A DNA stretch of 64,000 nt from Cloeon dipterum (GCF_949628265.1 NC_088788.1:17608001-17672000); one strand, 5' to 3'. Shown: positions 22,285-34,489, numbered from the stretch's first letter. A program made the numbers and translations. Notes: generated by a model not told the origin, from the sequence alone.

Positions 22285-24309
22285 GTTGGACTGAAACGTC
22301 TAATTTTTGTTTGCCAAACTCGGGCCCCTTACTTTTGATGTCGTCATAAGAAGCTAAAGCGCGCCTCTCTGCACTCTCCAGGTTCAAGATTGAAGCAACT
22401 GACGAAATAGCTGAGGATGAAAAATGCAAGAAATTCCGAACATTCTTCCGAGCCTTGACCTCTGTTTCATTAATAAAATATTGCGACACTAAATTTCTTG
22501 ATTTTTTCGCACCCGAACAATAAAAAATATATTTTAGAAACACGTCCTTTGTACTGTACTTACGGTAACTAAAATTCTTGGTGAGTTCAAAATAGAATAT
22601 TACATTCAGAGTTCTAAGAACGGCATACAATAATTTAGGTTGTCAACTCGGCCGAAGCGTTGTCTTGAACTTAAAAGTTTCGATAAACACGGTTATTTTT
22701 TACCAGTTTTTATGACTTTTCTATATCGCACAGAGATAGCAGAGAAGTAAAAGTCCTATTTTTATCAGTTCTCTTCAGCATAGATTTTTTGCGGACTTAA
22801 TCAGAATTCAGATCAAAGGTACACGCACAAAATTTAGGAATATTTTTGGTTCATATAATTGAAATCACTTGTGAAGTAATAGCATTAAATCACACATAAT
22901 TAAAAATTAACACATTTTCATTCCAATAAGAATAAGCAAGGAATATTTAGATGCGTCAATCCAAGCCAGAAGACTCAGAATCTACCTGCGTTTCTTAGTT
23001 TTACACTACCAGGTGGTATTTAATAGTTTCAGATGAAAATTTGAGTATGAAAGTCTTTAATATTTGATTTATCTGATATTTGTAAATTAGTAATTTTTAT
23101 ATCATTATGTCTTAATCTAACTTAAAATAACGGTTTGTATACCAAACTTATAATATTTCAAGGAACCTTTACAATTGAATAATGCTAAAATTTCACTTTT
23201 TGGTAAAAACCATGAGGTGGATTTTTACCACTAAATACCAATTGGTAAATACTTGCGACCATAGATAAAAAAACTGGTATTTTTAAGTAAAATATACCTT
23301 TAGAATTTTCCAAAATTTACACAGGTTGATTTTAAAACACCAACCTCCGGTTACGTAGTCATCCAAGCAGTATAATCTGTTCACTGAATGGCTTTTTTCT
23401 CTTGCATAGAGATAACAATTAACTTAGAAGACTTGAAGAATTATACAAATAATTTTGCTAAGTTAAGAAATTATTTACAACTCCCACTATTCCGATAACA
23501 CCTTAAAAAGTACAGGCTAACGGTTAACTGAATCTCTAATGCATATTTCGTAAGCGGCGCTATTTTCGCTACTCAATAAAATAAAGGTGTGGAGAGAGGA
23601 TGTAAAATCGTCTGATAAGATAACAAGATATTTTGCTATAAGTGCTTCAGCTCTCATCCAATTCTTGAGATGCAATGTTGAAAAAAAAAACTCTGATGTG
23701 TTCATTCAACTGAAAGCAATGCACAGAAAAAAAATTAAAGTTGTAACATAATAATATAAACTATTTTTATTGGCAGACCTAACTAATTTGTTAGTTTATT
23801 TCTTTAATTTAGTCCATTTATTTATTTCTTTCATTGATAATTAGAGAAAATTTATGTAATACAATTCTTTAACAATTAGGAAATTTTACAAATTGATTAT
23901 ATTTTTCATATTTTTAGGATATTATCTCGATTGACGGCTCAGAAGCCTAATTTCCCCCTTTCATTTGGCGCCATCACCACTGAAGTACCGAAGAATGTCG
24001 CCAGATATCTACCTCATCCATTTATTGCAGCTGAGCCCTGTTGGCCGACCAATGAGCGAATGGAAAGCAGGTTGGCAACCAATGAGCGCGCTGCTCGTCT
24101 TGCCGCCTGTCACAGCCGCCTGCTCGCTCAGCCGTTCAAAAAAGGATCGTTTTCATCTCACGACTGCGAATTTTAATCGGCACAGGACGGGCCTCTTTAT
24201 TGTTTTCATGTAAAACTTGCCAGAGGCGGCGTCCTCGAGTCGATCCGGCGGCCACCTTAGGAAGGCAAGTGCGTTCCTAGCCCGAGAAAGCGGCCGCTGC
24301 GAGTCATGG
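22285..24309. other. Upstream region of the caspase-NACHT gene and ARHGAP19 promoter
   Basis: From 22285 to about 22630 the minus strand has an open frame without any recognisable CARD or DED. It does not splice in phase to the caspase exon by any donor I can see, so it may be 5' UTR. From 22640 to 23900 the DNA is AT-rich with no gene, apart from small foldbacks rich in GGTAAAA/TTTTACC (for example 23200-23230). After 23930 it becomes the GC-rich promoter of the RhoGAP gene. Confidence 0.45.
23964..24140 (+). promoter_or_regulatory. E2F site, two CCAAT boxes and a CHR-like motif upstream of the RhoGAP gene
   Basis: TTTGGCGCCA (23964-23973) matches the E2F consensus. Two CCAAT boxes sit in the same 11-bp context ACCAATGAGCG at 24049 and 24079, exactly 30 bp apart. 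TTCAAA, the reverse of the CHR core TTTGAA, is at 24135. This combination is typical of G2/M genes, and human ARHGAP19 is a mitotic RhoGAP. Function is inferred from the motifs. Confidence 0.45.
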
Positions 24310-27300
24310 ATGGCGAGTTGCAGTGAATCGACCAGGGCAATGCCTGCGGACTCGATGCAGAAGCTCGGCGACCTCGAGCTGGCCGAGAAGTTGAGGCGAG
24401 AGGACCCCGAGCATTATGCCACCCTGGTGCGGATGCACCTGTCCTTCGTGCTCGATCTGGCCGTCGAGGAGAGCGAGCCGGTCGAGAAGCAGAGCGGCAA
24501 GGCGGCCAAAAAATGGTTTGGCACCTCCAAGGTCCGGAAGCAGTCCAAGGGTGTGATGGAGGGCGCCCCCCTCACCCAGGAGGGAATCTGCCAGGTGTAC
24601 CAGCTGATCGAGTTCCTCAAGGACGAGCCCAATATCACTCAGGAGGGAATTTTCAGGCGCAGCGGCAAAATATCCAGGCAGCAGGAGCTTAAGGCGCTGC
24701 TCAACCAAGGCCAAGCCCTCAACCTCGATCAGGGCAACTATTCCGTCCACGACTGCGCTTCGGTGCTAAAAAACTTCTTGGCCGACCTGCCCGAGCCGCT
24801 ACTAACTGATGCACACTACCAGGCGTACTGTCAAGTGGCTGGTAAGGTCAAATATTAATTTTTAAAAACAAAAATTATGGATTAAATTATATTGTTTTTC
24901 GTCGCTCAATTTGTTTCATCATGAACTGTCAGTAAATTTAAATCTGGAACATTTGGTCTGTGTTAATGGCAGAATTTCTGTAGTCTTACATTTAAAATTC
25001 TCTAATAGGGAAATTTTTTTATGATTGTTTGGCCAGTAATTAAATGTTAAGCAGATATAATAATATGTATTGCAAACCAGTACGGAATCAATATTTTTAA
25101 TTTTTCTCTAATGTAATATTTTGAATTATTGCAATACGATGAGCTGCAAAATCTTAAAAATGCTCTAAATACATCTAAAGATTTATTTTTCTATGAAGCA
25201 TCAAAGACATCATGCTACTGGCCTATTATGTATCTATTCCATAAAATCCCTTGCGAGTAAAAATAAAATTTCAACTTTGCAGAAATGTGTTCAACCGACA
25301 ATACAGAGGCTGAAGAGCCCGTTCGGCTGCTGCGGTCACTGCAGCTTCTGCTTTTGGACCTTCCTTCCGAGAACAAGGCGCTGGTGACCGACCTGCTGTT
25401 AATGTTGAACCAGGTGGCCAGCCACGAGGACAAAAACAAAATGTCGGTTGACAACCTGTCGACGCTCTTCACGCCCCACCTGCTGTGCCCGAGGAAACTG
25501 TCACCAGAGGAGTTTCACGCCAACTCGCAGCTCATGTCCAGGGTCGTCTCCTTTATGATCAAACAGGGCAACAACATGTTCAAAGTGCCGCCCAAACTGG
25601 CCACGGACGTTCGGGCCTACTGGGCTGACAAGGACAAGGTTTGTCTCTGCTAGGGTTGCATTTTTTTGTTTTTGCTTTTTTTATTGGAAATTACTTTTAA
25701 ATGCTCAAGCAAAGCCGCACCATTTTGTTAAAATAATTCATATTTATGCTTAATTTGCTTTAACAGGCGAAGGAGGAGCATGAGGCTGTGACGACGGTGT
25801 TTAGTTTTGTGGACAGGCAGCTGACAGCCGAGGCAAACTCAAGTAATCCAACCGAAGCGGCGCTGGCGCAGCTGTATGCGCACATCCAGTCGTTGCCAGA
25901 ATCAGCCAACAAGCGCCGCCTTGTCAAGCAGTTTAATAAGGAGAATGGACAGGGAACGCCACTTGTGAAGAAGCAACCAAATGCCAGGAGCCTTGGAGAC
26001 TCTATCAAGGTTAGTGTTTTTTCTAAAGGGAAAGGTTAAATTTAAATTTCATAATGATCATATTTCATAAATTTTTTCATTGCTATTTTATACACAAGTT
26101 AAAATTATCGGTAAAAAGTGCTATTTTAATATATATGCAGATAAGAATTATTGCGTTATACCCCTTGATTTTTCCCTGAAATTCTTACAATTTACCTAAA
26201 TTGATAAAAGTTCTTAGTTTTATAGAAAATCACTATTTGTTAAAGTTAAACACATACTGTATAAAAATTAACAAAATGGGCTTTCAAATTTTAACTCTGA
26301 GTGTCTCTCTATGACCCATGATTTGATTTCAATTTTAAAACTATTCCTCCTCTTTCTCAGAGACACATTTTTACCAAAGCTTTGAAGCGATACAAGCAGC
26401 AGGAGAAGAGTGCCTCCGCCGACGACCTGCTGAAGGTGAGTCCTGTTTCTCACAAAGTAACCCTTAGGATTCGACGGTTTTGTTTTTCGGCGTTACCATT
26501 GAATCCGTGTATAAAGGTGGAAATTTTATAATTTGATGATTTAGTGCTTTCTTTATACCTTAAGTATAATGGCAAAAATTTCAAAATTGATTAAAAATAT
26601 ATTTTTGCTTAAATTAGCTGAAATATTGCCTCTAGACATTGTTCAATGAGACGAATCGATTGGTGGATCATTTTTGCTATATAGGTAAAACCTAATAATT
26701 CCCATAATATGGGTTTGTTCTAGATTTTGTCAGTTTTAATTAATTATCGTAGATAATAACCAAAACATAACCAAACATATTCTGAAAGCTGATTGAATCT
26801 ATTTTTAACACGATGGCAAACATTCCTTTTGATATTTTTCCCCCTGAAAAATTAATCTGTTCACATTAAATCATTTCGCCTAAAACTCAATTGTTAAATT
26901 GTTAGTTTGCCTAATTCCGCTACAAAAAATCCACTTCCAGGTGTCGAATGAGGAGAAGAAGACGGAGGCGACGAGCAAGTCTAGCCTAAGAGTGAGCGAT
27001 TCCGATGCTTCCGTCCCTGATACTAACCCTGGCGCGTCCGGTGGTGAAAGCGCCCCGACGCCAAACACTAACCCTGTCTCCTCCTCCCCGCTCTTTAACA
27101 CGCCGTCGCTGCGCACGGCGTTCAATAACAAATCGGTCTCGCCCATCACCATGTCCGCGCAGCGAATGCCCAGGTGTATGCAGGTAAGACTGGTGCAGCA
27201 GCTGCCGCACGCTGGACGTGGACACCTGGACACTGCAGGGCGCTCGAGGTCGCATGTGGGGCACCGCTCTCTTAACCACGCACGCTGCTTTACCCTTTTT

Positions 27301-28769
27301 TCCTTCCCTCGTCACTTAGAGATTAGTTTCAATTGGATCCCTGCAATTCCTTAGTATTTCTTGTTTTCTAAGTTTTTTTGGCATGAGTTGATTTTTCGTG
27401 ACACTAGACGTTCAAGTTTTAAGTTATTCTTATGTTCCTTTAGCCCTGGATAAACTCATCCAAATTTTGGAGACAAAAAGGTCCATTAAAGTATCATAAT
27501 TAATAAATATTTGGGTCGAAAATGCTCTGATCTTGCAAGTATGCACTCTTTAAAGGCAAATGATTCAGGATTGCATTTTCTTACCATTCGGTTTTTTCAC
27601 TATTGGTTTTCCCTTTTTTAATTTTTACCGATTTCTCGCATCAGAAGTGCAATAAATTAACTTTCTGATTTTCCCCAATAAAAATCCAAAATTTACGGTC
27701 ATAGGTGTTTTTAAAATCTGCTGCTGAAAGATGCACTGTACCGCCAAATTTATAGATATTCTGAAGAAATGGTTTGTCGTGAAGTAATTATTATCCTTTT
27801 TTTATTTGTGTAAAAGTTTAAAGATTTTGTAAGTATCCTCACCTCAGAACGTATTAGGTATCTAATTTGTATAGTTAGGTATTTTAGATTTTCATTAACT
27901 AAAGATTTAACTTAATTGATGCTACGCAAAAAATGCAAGTAAATTTGCTTTTGACAGTTGGTAAAAAGATATTTTTCGTTCTTAGATGAATTTAAACACG
28001 CCTTGCCTTTACGAAAATTAAATGACAAGCTTTGACTGCAAATATTTCTTTGGAAGCTTGTTTGCCAGGGAGAAAAGCAAGATTAATAATAATATCTGAA
28101 GCTCCAGAAAAATCATTATTACCTCAATGAAACCAAGTCTTCATGAACCAATACTGTAAATTTAGGACCGGCCTTAGATAATGACACAAACCCCACGATT
28201 TTTTAGTTCAGTATCACGTGTGTTTTATAGCTAGTCCATTATTTAACCACCGTTCCCCTTATTAACCTGATTTATGCATATGGCAGGACGCTATGATGAC
28301 CCCTCGAAGCCGAAAGCCGGTGTTGGTGCTGTCGAGCTCCAATCTGTCGCCACTGGCGTCGCCGTGGAAGGCGGTGCCGTCGAGCCTACTGCAAGAGGCG
28401 GCCGAGGAGGGCGACGGCGATGACACGTCGCTCAGTTCGACCTTCAAGGAGTACCTGCAGAGTCGCAGCGTGCTGACCGCCAGCCCAGTCAGCCTGTCGT
28501 GCGACGCGAGTCCCGAGAAACTAAGCAATTCGCTGCTCTACTGCCTTGACGGCAACGACCCATCCGCCGCCTCCACCTCCGCCTCGTACGTCACCACCCT
28601 GAGCAACGAGTCCAGCTCGAGCTCTGGATCGCGGAAGCGCGCCTGTGACGACAGCCTCTTTGCAGACCACTCCGTGTCATTGTCGAGCGACTCGGCAAAG
28701 AAGAGCACCCTAGAGTCATCTTACTCCTCCACCATGGGCTCCAGCATCATCAGGGAGACTTCCTTGTGA
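24310..28769 (+). CDS. ARHGAP19: Rho GTPase-activating protein, ARHGAP19 family
   Basis: GAP that stimulates GTP hydrolysis by RhoA-type GTPases; the vertebrate orthologue acts in mitosis and cytokinesis. Six exons join in frame: 24310-24841, 25283-25638, 25767-26009, 26361-26435, 26941-27183 and 28287-28769, giving 643 residues. The RhoGAP domain spans about 86-290, with the arginine finger R116 in GIFRRSG, the VLKNFLADLPEPLL helix and the DKNKMSVDNLSTLFTPHLL helix. Downstream, LYAHIQSLPESANKRRLVKQFNK matches the conserved ARHGAP19 post-GAP segment, which separates it from other RhoGAPs. The last 240 residues are Ser/Thr/Pro-rich, probably disordered and phosphorylated. The ATG at 24310 is chosen because the frame upstream has only non-ATG starts; an overlapping ATG at 24306 opens a seven-codon frame. 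It converges on LSM1. Confidence 0.92.
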
Positions 28770-29030
28770 CATCACCCACCCTAAAATCCAATTTGAATGT
28801 TGGTTTCAAGGGTAATACCCTTGTGTTCAGCCAAAGTTAATCTTCCACTTCTTGAAACTTTAGTAATCTCATTGCTGTTTGAATTATTCAAATGAGCCCT
28901 AGTGATCTGTTGTAGAAATATTTTCTGTTTCTCTTCTTCACAGTTCTTTTGTATTAATCCCAACAGCTGACAATTAAAACTATTATAGTGATGACATGTG
29001 CCTGAAAAAGGTGTTTTATGATATGTAAAG

Positions 29031-29036
29031 AATAAA
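29031..29036 (+). terminator. AATAAA poly(A) signal of the RhoGAP gene
   Basis: AATAAA lies 262 nt after the stop codon and 113 nt before the end of the convergent LSM1 coding region. Confidence 0.5.
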
Positions 29037-29148
29037 TTTTTCGTATATTATGTCAATTAATTTAAGTTTCAATCCAACTCTCCAGCCATAGAATTCAAAT
29101 TAAACACTTCGTTCCGCACCACACATTCACTCTCATTTTCAAGTCTGT

Positions 29149-29712
29149 TCAAAATTCGTCTGTAATTAGCTCAGATGACATGTTGAGGCCTCGGTCCTTG
29201 AGAGCTGTGGACACGATTTTCTCCTTCATAATCTTTGCCTCCTGCTCTCGCCGCTGGGCGGCCAGAATATCGTCCACGGAAATCTCCTTTAAGGGCAAAC
29301 TTGCCTCCTTCTCCGAGTCCTTAGGAAACGGAAAAATGCTAATAAGAACCGAAAATTTAAATTGATGAAGCTTACAATTTCGCCTAGAAGCACGACGTTC
29401 TCGCCGCGCACAATAAAAACACCTCGCTCGATGTCACCGTACTCTTTACCAACGTGTATCCGCTCTATCGTTCTGTGCAACACAAGATTTGCGAACTGGT
29501 CCACCGAACGCAGGTAGCCGATTAGCGTGCGTCCGTCTCGCAGCAAAACCATCAGCTTTTCTGCAAAGTACAAAACAACAATAATTATACTTGATAAACA
29601 ACTCCTGTTTCTTCGATTTAGCAGCTGATCGATTGGCCTCTCACTCACTATCCAATTCCTCCAGCAGAGTGGCTGTGCCCGGCGGGCAAGTGGGGTTGCT
29701 CCCGTCGTTCAT
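29149..29712 (-). CDS. LSM1: U6 snRNA-associated Sm-like protein LSM1
   Basis: Subunit of the cytoplasmic LSM1-7 ring, which binds oligoadenylated mRNA 3' ends and promotes decapping in P-bodies. Three exons on the minus strand (29712-29649, 29560-29376, 29319-29149) code 139 residues; human LSM1 has 133. The Sm1 motif is [20 protein letters not shown] and the Sm2 motif is [16 protein letters not shown]. They are followed by the LSM1-specific acidic/basic helical tail with [12 protein letters not shown] and the conserved ALKDRGL. The start ATG gives an N-terminus ending [12 protein letters not shown], as in other LSM1 proteins. It is divergent from PET117 across about 640 bp. Confidence 0.96.
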
Positions 29713-30353
29713 AGCAGGGTTGAAACAGGTTGAAATTGGTTCAGAAAGTGAAAAAACGTGAGGAGATGTTCACATTCCGCTTAGCCGCAACCTGGCCGCA
29801 ACACCAGCATCAGTAGAGTCAGGGCTCGGCACGCCCATTTTTTTGTTGTTTCCATGATTTTTTTGGCCATGAGAGATCAGCACCAGTTTTAAATCGACAA
29901 ATAGAATTTCCGGAATTTTCCAACAAAGCATCTGATTGGATATAATTCGATCGGTGCTGTCGAAGACCACGCCCCAATCTACTGCTGCTGCCTGCACAAC
30001 ATTGCACTAAGCAGCAACGCACAGAGGGAAAAAAGGAAATTCCGAGTTTTGCAGAATTTAAAAAGTTTTCATTGTTCCCATTCCGAACTTCAAAATGATT
30101 AGTTGATTTTTTTAATTTTCAGTTCTAAAAGTGGTGAGTTAAATTATAAATTAGGTCTATGGTAAATGCTCAAGTGTATGGTACAGTTAGTTATACATAT
30201 ACAGTTTCTGCCGGGTTACACATCTCGCCAGTTCTTATGAGAATCCAATGTTAAAGTAGGGGTGGCGAAAACTATGACTTTTACATACACACACACATAT
30301 ATATATTATATAATACGTATAACAAATTCGTTTGACATTACCATTGCAGGATC
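29713..30353. promoter_or_regulatory. Shared divergent promoter region of LSM1 and PET117
   Basis: A 641-bp interval between two start codons pointing away from each other. A CAG acceptor at 30347-30349 just before the PET117 ATG suggests a 5' UTR intron there. A CA/TA microsatellite (about 30288-30310) and AT-rich DNA occupy the PET117 side. No gene is seen. Confidence 0.5.
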
Positions 30354-30578
30354 ATGTCGGCGACAGCAAAGTTGACTTTAGCCCTGTCTATTGCTGTGAC
30401 TGGAGGCACCATGTTTTACGTGCACTACAAGCAAAGCTACGATAGGGACAAGCTGCACGAGGGCGTCCTGCGAGACATTGAACGGCAGCAGAGGAGGAAA
30501 GTGGAAAATTTGTACACACTGCAGAAGCAAATCGATTTGACCAAAGAACTTCGCAAAGTGGCGAGTGAAACTGAGTGA
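30354..30578 (+). CDS. PET117: Cytochrome c oxidase assembly factor PET117
   Basis: Small inner-mitochondrial-membrane protein that couples haem a synthesis (COX15) to cytochrome c oxidase assembly. One exon codes 74 residues. A short hydrophobic N-terminal segment (about 5-22, LTLALSIAVTGGTMF) acts as anchor and targeting signal. It is followed by the family hallmark VHYKQSYDRDKLHEGVLRD and a charged helix with IERQQRRK. Length and layout match human PET117 (81 residues). The coding part has no intron; a 5' UTR intron probably ends at 30349. The stop lies 168 bp from the stop of the convergent PBDC1 gene. Confidence 0.93.
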   Translation: MSATAKLTLALSIAVTGGTMFYVHYKQSYDRDKLHEGVLRDIERQQRRKVENLYTLQKQIDLTKELRKVASETE

Positions 30579-30658
30579 CATGTATTAGGTATCTAATGTA
30601 GATTTTAAATATGACAAAACATGCTAGAGGAATATGTATTTATTGATTTGTGTTGTTG

Positions 30659-30664
30659 AATAAA
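30659..30664 (+). terminator. AATAAA poly(A) signal of PET117
   Basis: AATAAA 80 nt after the stop. On the opposite strand TTTATT motifs at 30673 and 30690 could serve PBDC1, so the two 3' UTRs probably overlap. Confidence 0.55.
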
Positions 30665-30746
30665 ATCAAGATTTTATTACTCAATTAGGTTTTATTGACT
30701 TATGCTTAATTTTTATTAAAAAAGGAGTAGATAAATATACAAAAAA

Positions 30747-31497
30747 TCAGTGGTCGCGCATCACCTTAAACCTGTATCTGACGCCGCTGTTGAATCCCTC
30801 TCTGTTCCTCGCGAGCTCAATGGCCAGAAACTGTATTCTAGCAACAAGGGTGCTGTTCTCCTCAGAGTATTCATCCTCGCAGTCTAGCCTCAACAGAGTG
30901 CCAAAGCTGAAGTCTTCAAACCACTTGAATTTTTCACAGAAGTTCCTCCACACCTACAGTGCCCATAAATAAAAAATGAAATACCGAAAATTAAATTATT
31001 CATAGCTCAGCCCACACCTGTTTCGCATAGCTGTTCTTCAACACTTCGTCAGTCAAATGCTGCACCTGTAGGTCCGGGAAGTCCTCTCTAAACACCTTGT
31101 ATATGAGATCATCGTAAGGTGTCAAACGCAGAAATTTGGCGTCCACTGAGCACAGGAGCTGTAAAACCAACGATATGACCCTCACGCAAATTTGACACCA
31201 ATTTATACCGTACATTGAAGTAGATTTCGGCGTGCTCGTACGCCTTCACTGCCCACATCGTTTCGACTGAAGACTGAAAATTGTTTAATTTAAAAATGAT
31301 TAATAAAATAGACACTTCAGGGAAAGTTCCATACGTCATTTCCAAACTCTTCGGCAGGTCGGGACAACAAAGCAGCGCCGGACATCAGGCCATCCGCACC
31401 CTTAGGTAAAATCAACCATATTATATCAAATAAGCAGAGCATTTTTGACAACAAAATAGGTTAATTTCAAACTCACCACACCACCTCCCACGTTCAT
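30747..31497 (-). CDS. PBDC1: PBDC1 family protein (polysaccharide biosynthesis domain-containing 1)
   Basis: Conserved eukaryotic cytosolic protein; the yeast relative acts as a chaperone for certain translation factors, and the name is historical. Five minus-strand exons join in phase 0 at each junction: 31497-31477, 31400-31335, 31273-31214, 31158-31018 and 30953-30747, coding 164 residues. Family blocks seen are ETMWAVKAYEHAEIYFN, VDAKFLRLTPYDDLIYKVFR, FEDFSFGTLLRLDC and STLVARIQFLAIELARNREG. The first exon is seven codons (Met plus a Gly-rich stretch); the ATG at 31385 in exon 2 would also give a protein with all conserved parts. It lacks the long acidic C-terminal tail of the human protein. 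Confidence 0.93.
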
Positions 31498-31965
31498 ATT
31501 TAGATATTCAGATCGATTTCCAAGAGTGTGTCAGCAAAAAAAACTCGAGAGGAAATACTTAATTGCTTCACTGTAAAAATTCTGAAAAAAACTATCTATA
31601 ATTTCAGTTCAGTAACCAAAAATGAAGAAGCACAACATCAACCATGTGGTTTAGTTCATGTGTGTGCGTATGACCGTGAAAACAAAGGGGCGTGGCAGGT
31701 TTGGCAGACAAACAAACAACCGGTTCCAATGTAGAAAAACTGTCTCCACGTTGATTCTGTGAGCAATGAGTCTCGGTTTCTTAGAAATGGAAATCTTTTT
31801 GTAAATTAAAAAACCTTTTACCTGTTGGCTCTGGTCGCCACTCCCACTTCCAGTGATCCCGCAGCCCACAGTCTCTCCTCGTTTGCATTGGAATCGAAAT
31901 CACTCTTGCGGTCGGCTCGCCTCTTGTTAATTTCTAGGACTTGAATCTCGCAAAAGACTGTCGAC
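31498..31965. promoter_or_regulatory. Shared divergent promoter region of PBDC1 and dihydropteridine reductase
   Basis: A 468-bp interval between two start codons on opposite strands. It contains no gene; small open frames on both strands are not conserved families I know. Confidence 0.5.
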
Positions 31966-34305
31966 ATGTCTGCACTTGGAAGAGTTTTGATCTACGGTGG
32001 TAGGGGTGCCCTGGGTGCATCCTGCGTTGCCCATTTCAAGGCCAACAACTGGGTAAAATTTTAATTAGATATACATGAAATTATTTAAAAAATACCGGCC
32101 TTCAAATTTCCACTGTCCACATCTTCACGCTCACAAACATTTTTCTGAGTTGATTATTTATTGTGAATCAATATTACCATTGACACTAAGAGTTTTCTTT
32201 TTCAAGTTAAATGGTTTTTTTAATGAAACAAATAAATTTGTAAAAAGGCAACTTTGTAATGTTATTTTATTAAAATCTATTTCTATGATTTTGATTGGGG
32301 GTTTCATTTATAATAGCTTTTTGTTGGAAAAGTATAAAACGCCCATTGAGAAATAATGTAGCACAGTTTGATCGAACATTAAAAAAGTAATGATTTATTT
32401 CGAAATCGTGTTCCGGTCTGCTCATTATTGGCCTGAGGGTTATCGCTCTCGTTTTCCCTTTCACCTCAAGCCAGCGCCGCTCAAGCAAAAAGAGCCGGAC
32501 TATATCTTTGATATAGTGACGGCAGTGACGCAAGAGAGAGTGGGAACAAAAAGCATCCAACCAAATCGAATAATCTTGTCAAAAAATAAAATTTAATGTA
32601 GTAATTTTTCGGTGATAATATTTAAAAAGCTAAAAACAACTATTTTTCAGTGGGTTGGCTCAATTGACTTAGCCAACAACGATGAGGCAGACGCCAATAT
32701 TCTGGTGAAGCCGGCTGATGCCTGGGCCGATCAGGAGAACTCTGTCGTGAAGGCGGTTGAAGAGCTGCTGGGCAGCAACAAGTTGGACGCGGTCATCTGC
32801 GTGGCCGGTGGATGGGCTGGTGGCAATGCCTCTTCAGGAGACCTCGTCAAGAATGCAGATCTCATGTGGAGGCAGAGCGTCTGGAGCTCGGTCATCGCCG
32901 CCACCGTCGCCGCCAAATTCCTCAAGGATGGCGGCCTGCTCTCACTGCCCGGCGCCAAACCGGCCCTCGGACCCACACCAGGTCTATTTTAATTGATTTT
33001 AATTTTAAATTTCAAAGTCAAACCGCTTCTTAAAATCTTAAATCAAGCAAAACTGCAGTAAAAACAATTTTGTCTTGTGAGGTGGTGAAAACTAAAAACC
33101 AAAGATTTCCTGGAGATTTATTTATCTGACTAAACAATCAAAATCGATAAAACATTCCTTGATTAAATATTATTACAATAGAGCCTCAAGGTTAAATAAT
33201 GTGTATGTAGTGCATTTTAATTTTGTTACAATGTTTAACCATCTTTGTATCTCTCACGATTTTTCTCTTCACTTGTTGATTAATTTTACTCAAATATTTA
33301 GTCCCAATCAATAGTAGAAGTTAGTTGCTATTTGGACGAAAAATTTATAATTTAAGATAAGGAGTGATTCCAGACAAGAGCAAGATTTTTTTAAGCCAAA
33401 ACTGCAAGGTTAATTTAAATGCTTGTTTATTTTTCAATTTTCACGCAATAATTGGGTTAAAAAGTATAATACTAATTAAAAAACTGTGTCCTTCAGACTT
33501 TCAAGGTGTGACTTGGAATTATTTATCCCCTCTCCTCTCAAATATGACATTATTTAAATAGTTTTTTTTGTCACAGGCATGATTGGCTATGGAATGGCAA
33601 AAGCAGCGGTGCACCAGCTGACCAAGTCGCTGGCCGGCGAAAAGAGTGGAATGCCAGACAACTCACTGGTGGTTGCCACCCTGCCTGTCACCCTCGACAC
33701 CCCAATGAACCGCAAGTGGATGCCAAAGGCCGACACTACTACCTGGACACCACTTGAATTCATTGCTGAGTGAGTATTAGTCTTATTTGTAAATTTAAAT
33801 AGCAAGGGAGGTAAAGAAGACTGTAATATCAAGTTTTATGGGATGTCAAGCATCGTGGAACTACTATCAAATTAATCATTAAATTAATTGAAAATTTAGA
33901 AAATTATTTCTATGAAAAAATTAAACATGATGTGATTCTCTTCCAAACGCTTTATTTGTTTCTTTCTTTTTAGCTTGTAAATATCTACATTAATCAAAAT
34001 ATTAAATAATTTTGAACTTAAAAATACTATATTTTTGATATTTTCACGGGTGGGTGGTGTTTTATAAACAAAACTTTCATTTGTACATAAAAGTTTATTT
34101 TGTCATCAAGATAATTTCAATATAACTGGTGGATGGATCACTTTTTTTTCCGCTTGCACAAAATCATTTTAACTACCCACATCTGAAAAATGAATTGTGT
34201 TGCAGAATGTTCTTCAAGTGGTGCAAAGGCGAGGAGCGCCCTCCTAACGGTAGCCTCGTTACCCTGGTGACCAAGAATTCGACCACAGAACTGCACTTTG
34301 ACTGA
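31966..34305 (+). CDS. QDPR: Dihydropteridine reductase (QDPR)
   Basis: NADH-dependent short-chain dehydrogenase that regenerates tetrahydrobiopterin from quinonoid dihydrobiopterin for the aromatic amino acid hydroxylases. Four exons (31966-32052, 32651-32981, 33577-33769, 34206-34305) give 236 residues, like other animal enzymes. Exon 1 holds the cofactor-binding loop YGGRGALG. The middle has [13 protein letters not shown] and [10 protein letters not shown]. The catalytic YxxxK is Y144/K148 in [12 protein letters not shown], followed by [13 protein letters not shown] and TPLEF. The last exon was placed by the [15 protein letters not shown] block. Its acceptor is needed because the unspliced frame stops one codon after FIAE. 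Intron 1 has a less AT-rich patch at about 32390-32560 with no recognised coding. The gene converges on PCGF3. Confidence 0.95.
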
Positions 34306-34476
34306 TTTCGAAGAGGACCAATCACCGTTTGAACGATCATGCCCACGATGAGTGAATGACTGCATTCCATGACAATATTTTCATCTCAACCCTTCATTTT
34401 ATGTAGTCCTTGCTGGTTTTGTTGCAATATTAAATTAAAAGATTAATTTTAGTTTTGCATTTAATTAAACAGCCAC

Positions 34477-34489
34477 TTTATTTAATAAA
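34477..34489. terminator. Palindromic bidirectional poly(A) signal between QDPR and PCGF3
   Basis: TTTATTTAATAAA contains AATAAA on the plus strand (34484-34489) for QDPR and AATAAA on the minus strand (34482-34477) for PCGF3. The stops are 172 bp before and 193 bp beyond it, so both transcripts can end in the same 13 bp and overlap. Confidence 0.55.

Noticed and set aside
32390-32560. Extra exon inside QDPR intron 1
   Set aside because: The flanking exons join in phase 0 without it and the enzyme has no extra segment there; the patch holds only a small palindrome near 32500.
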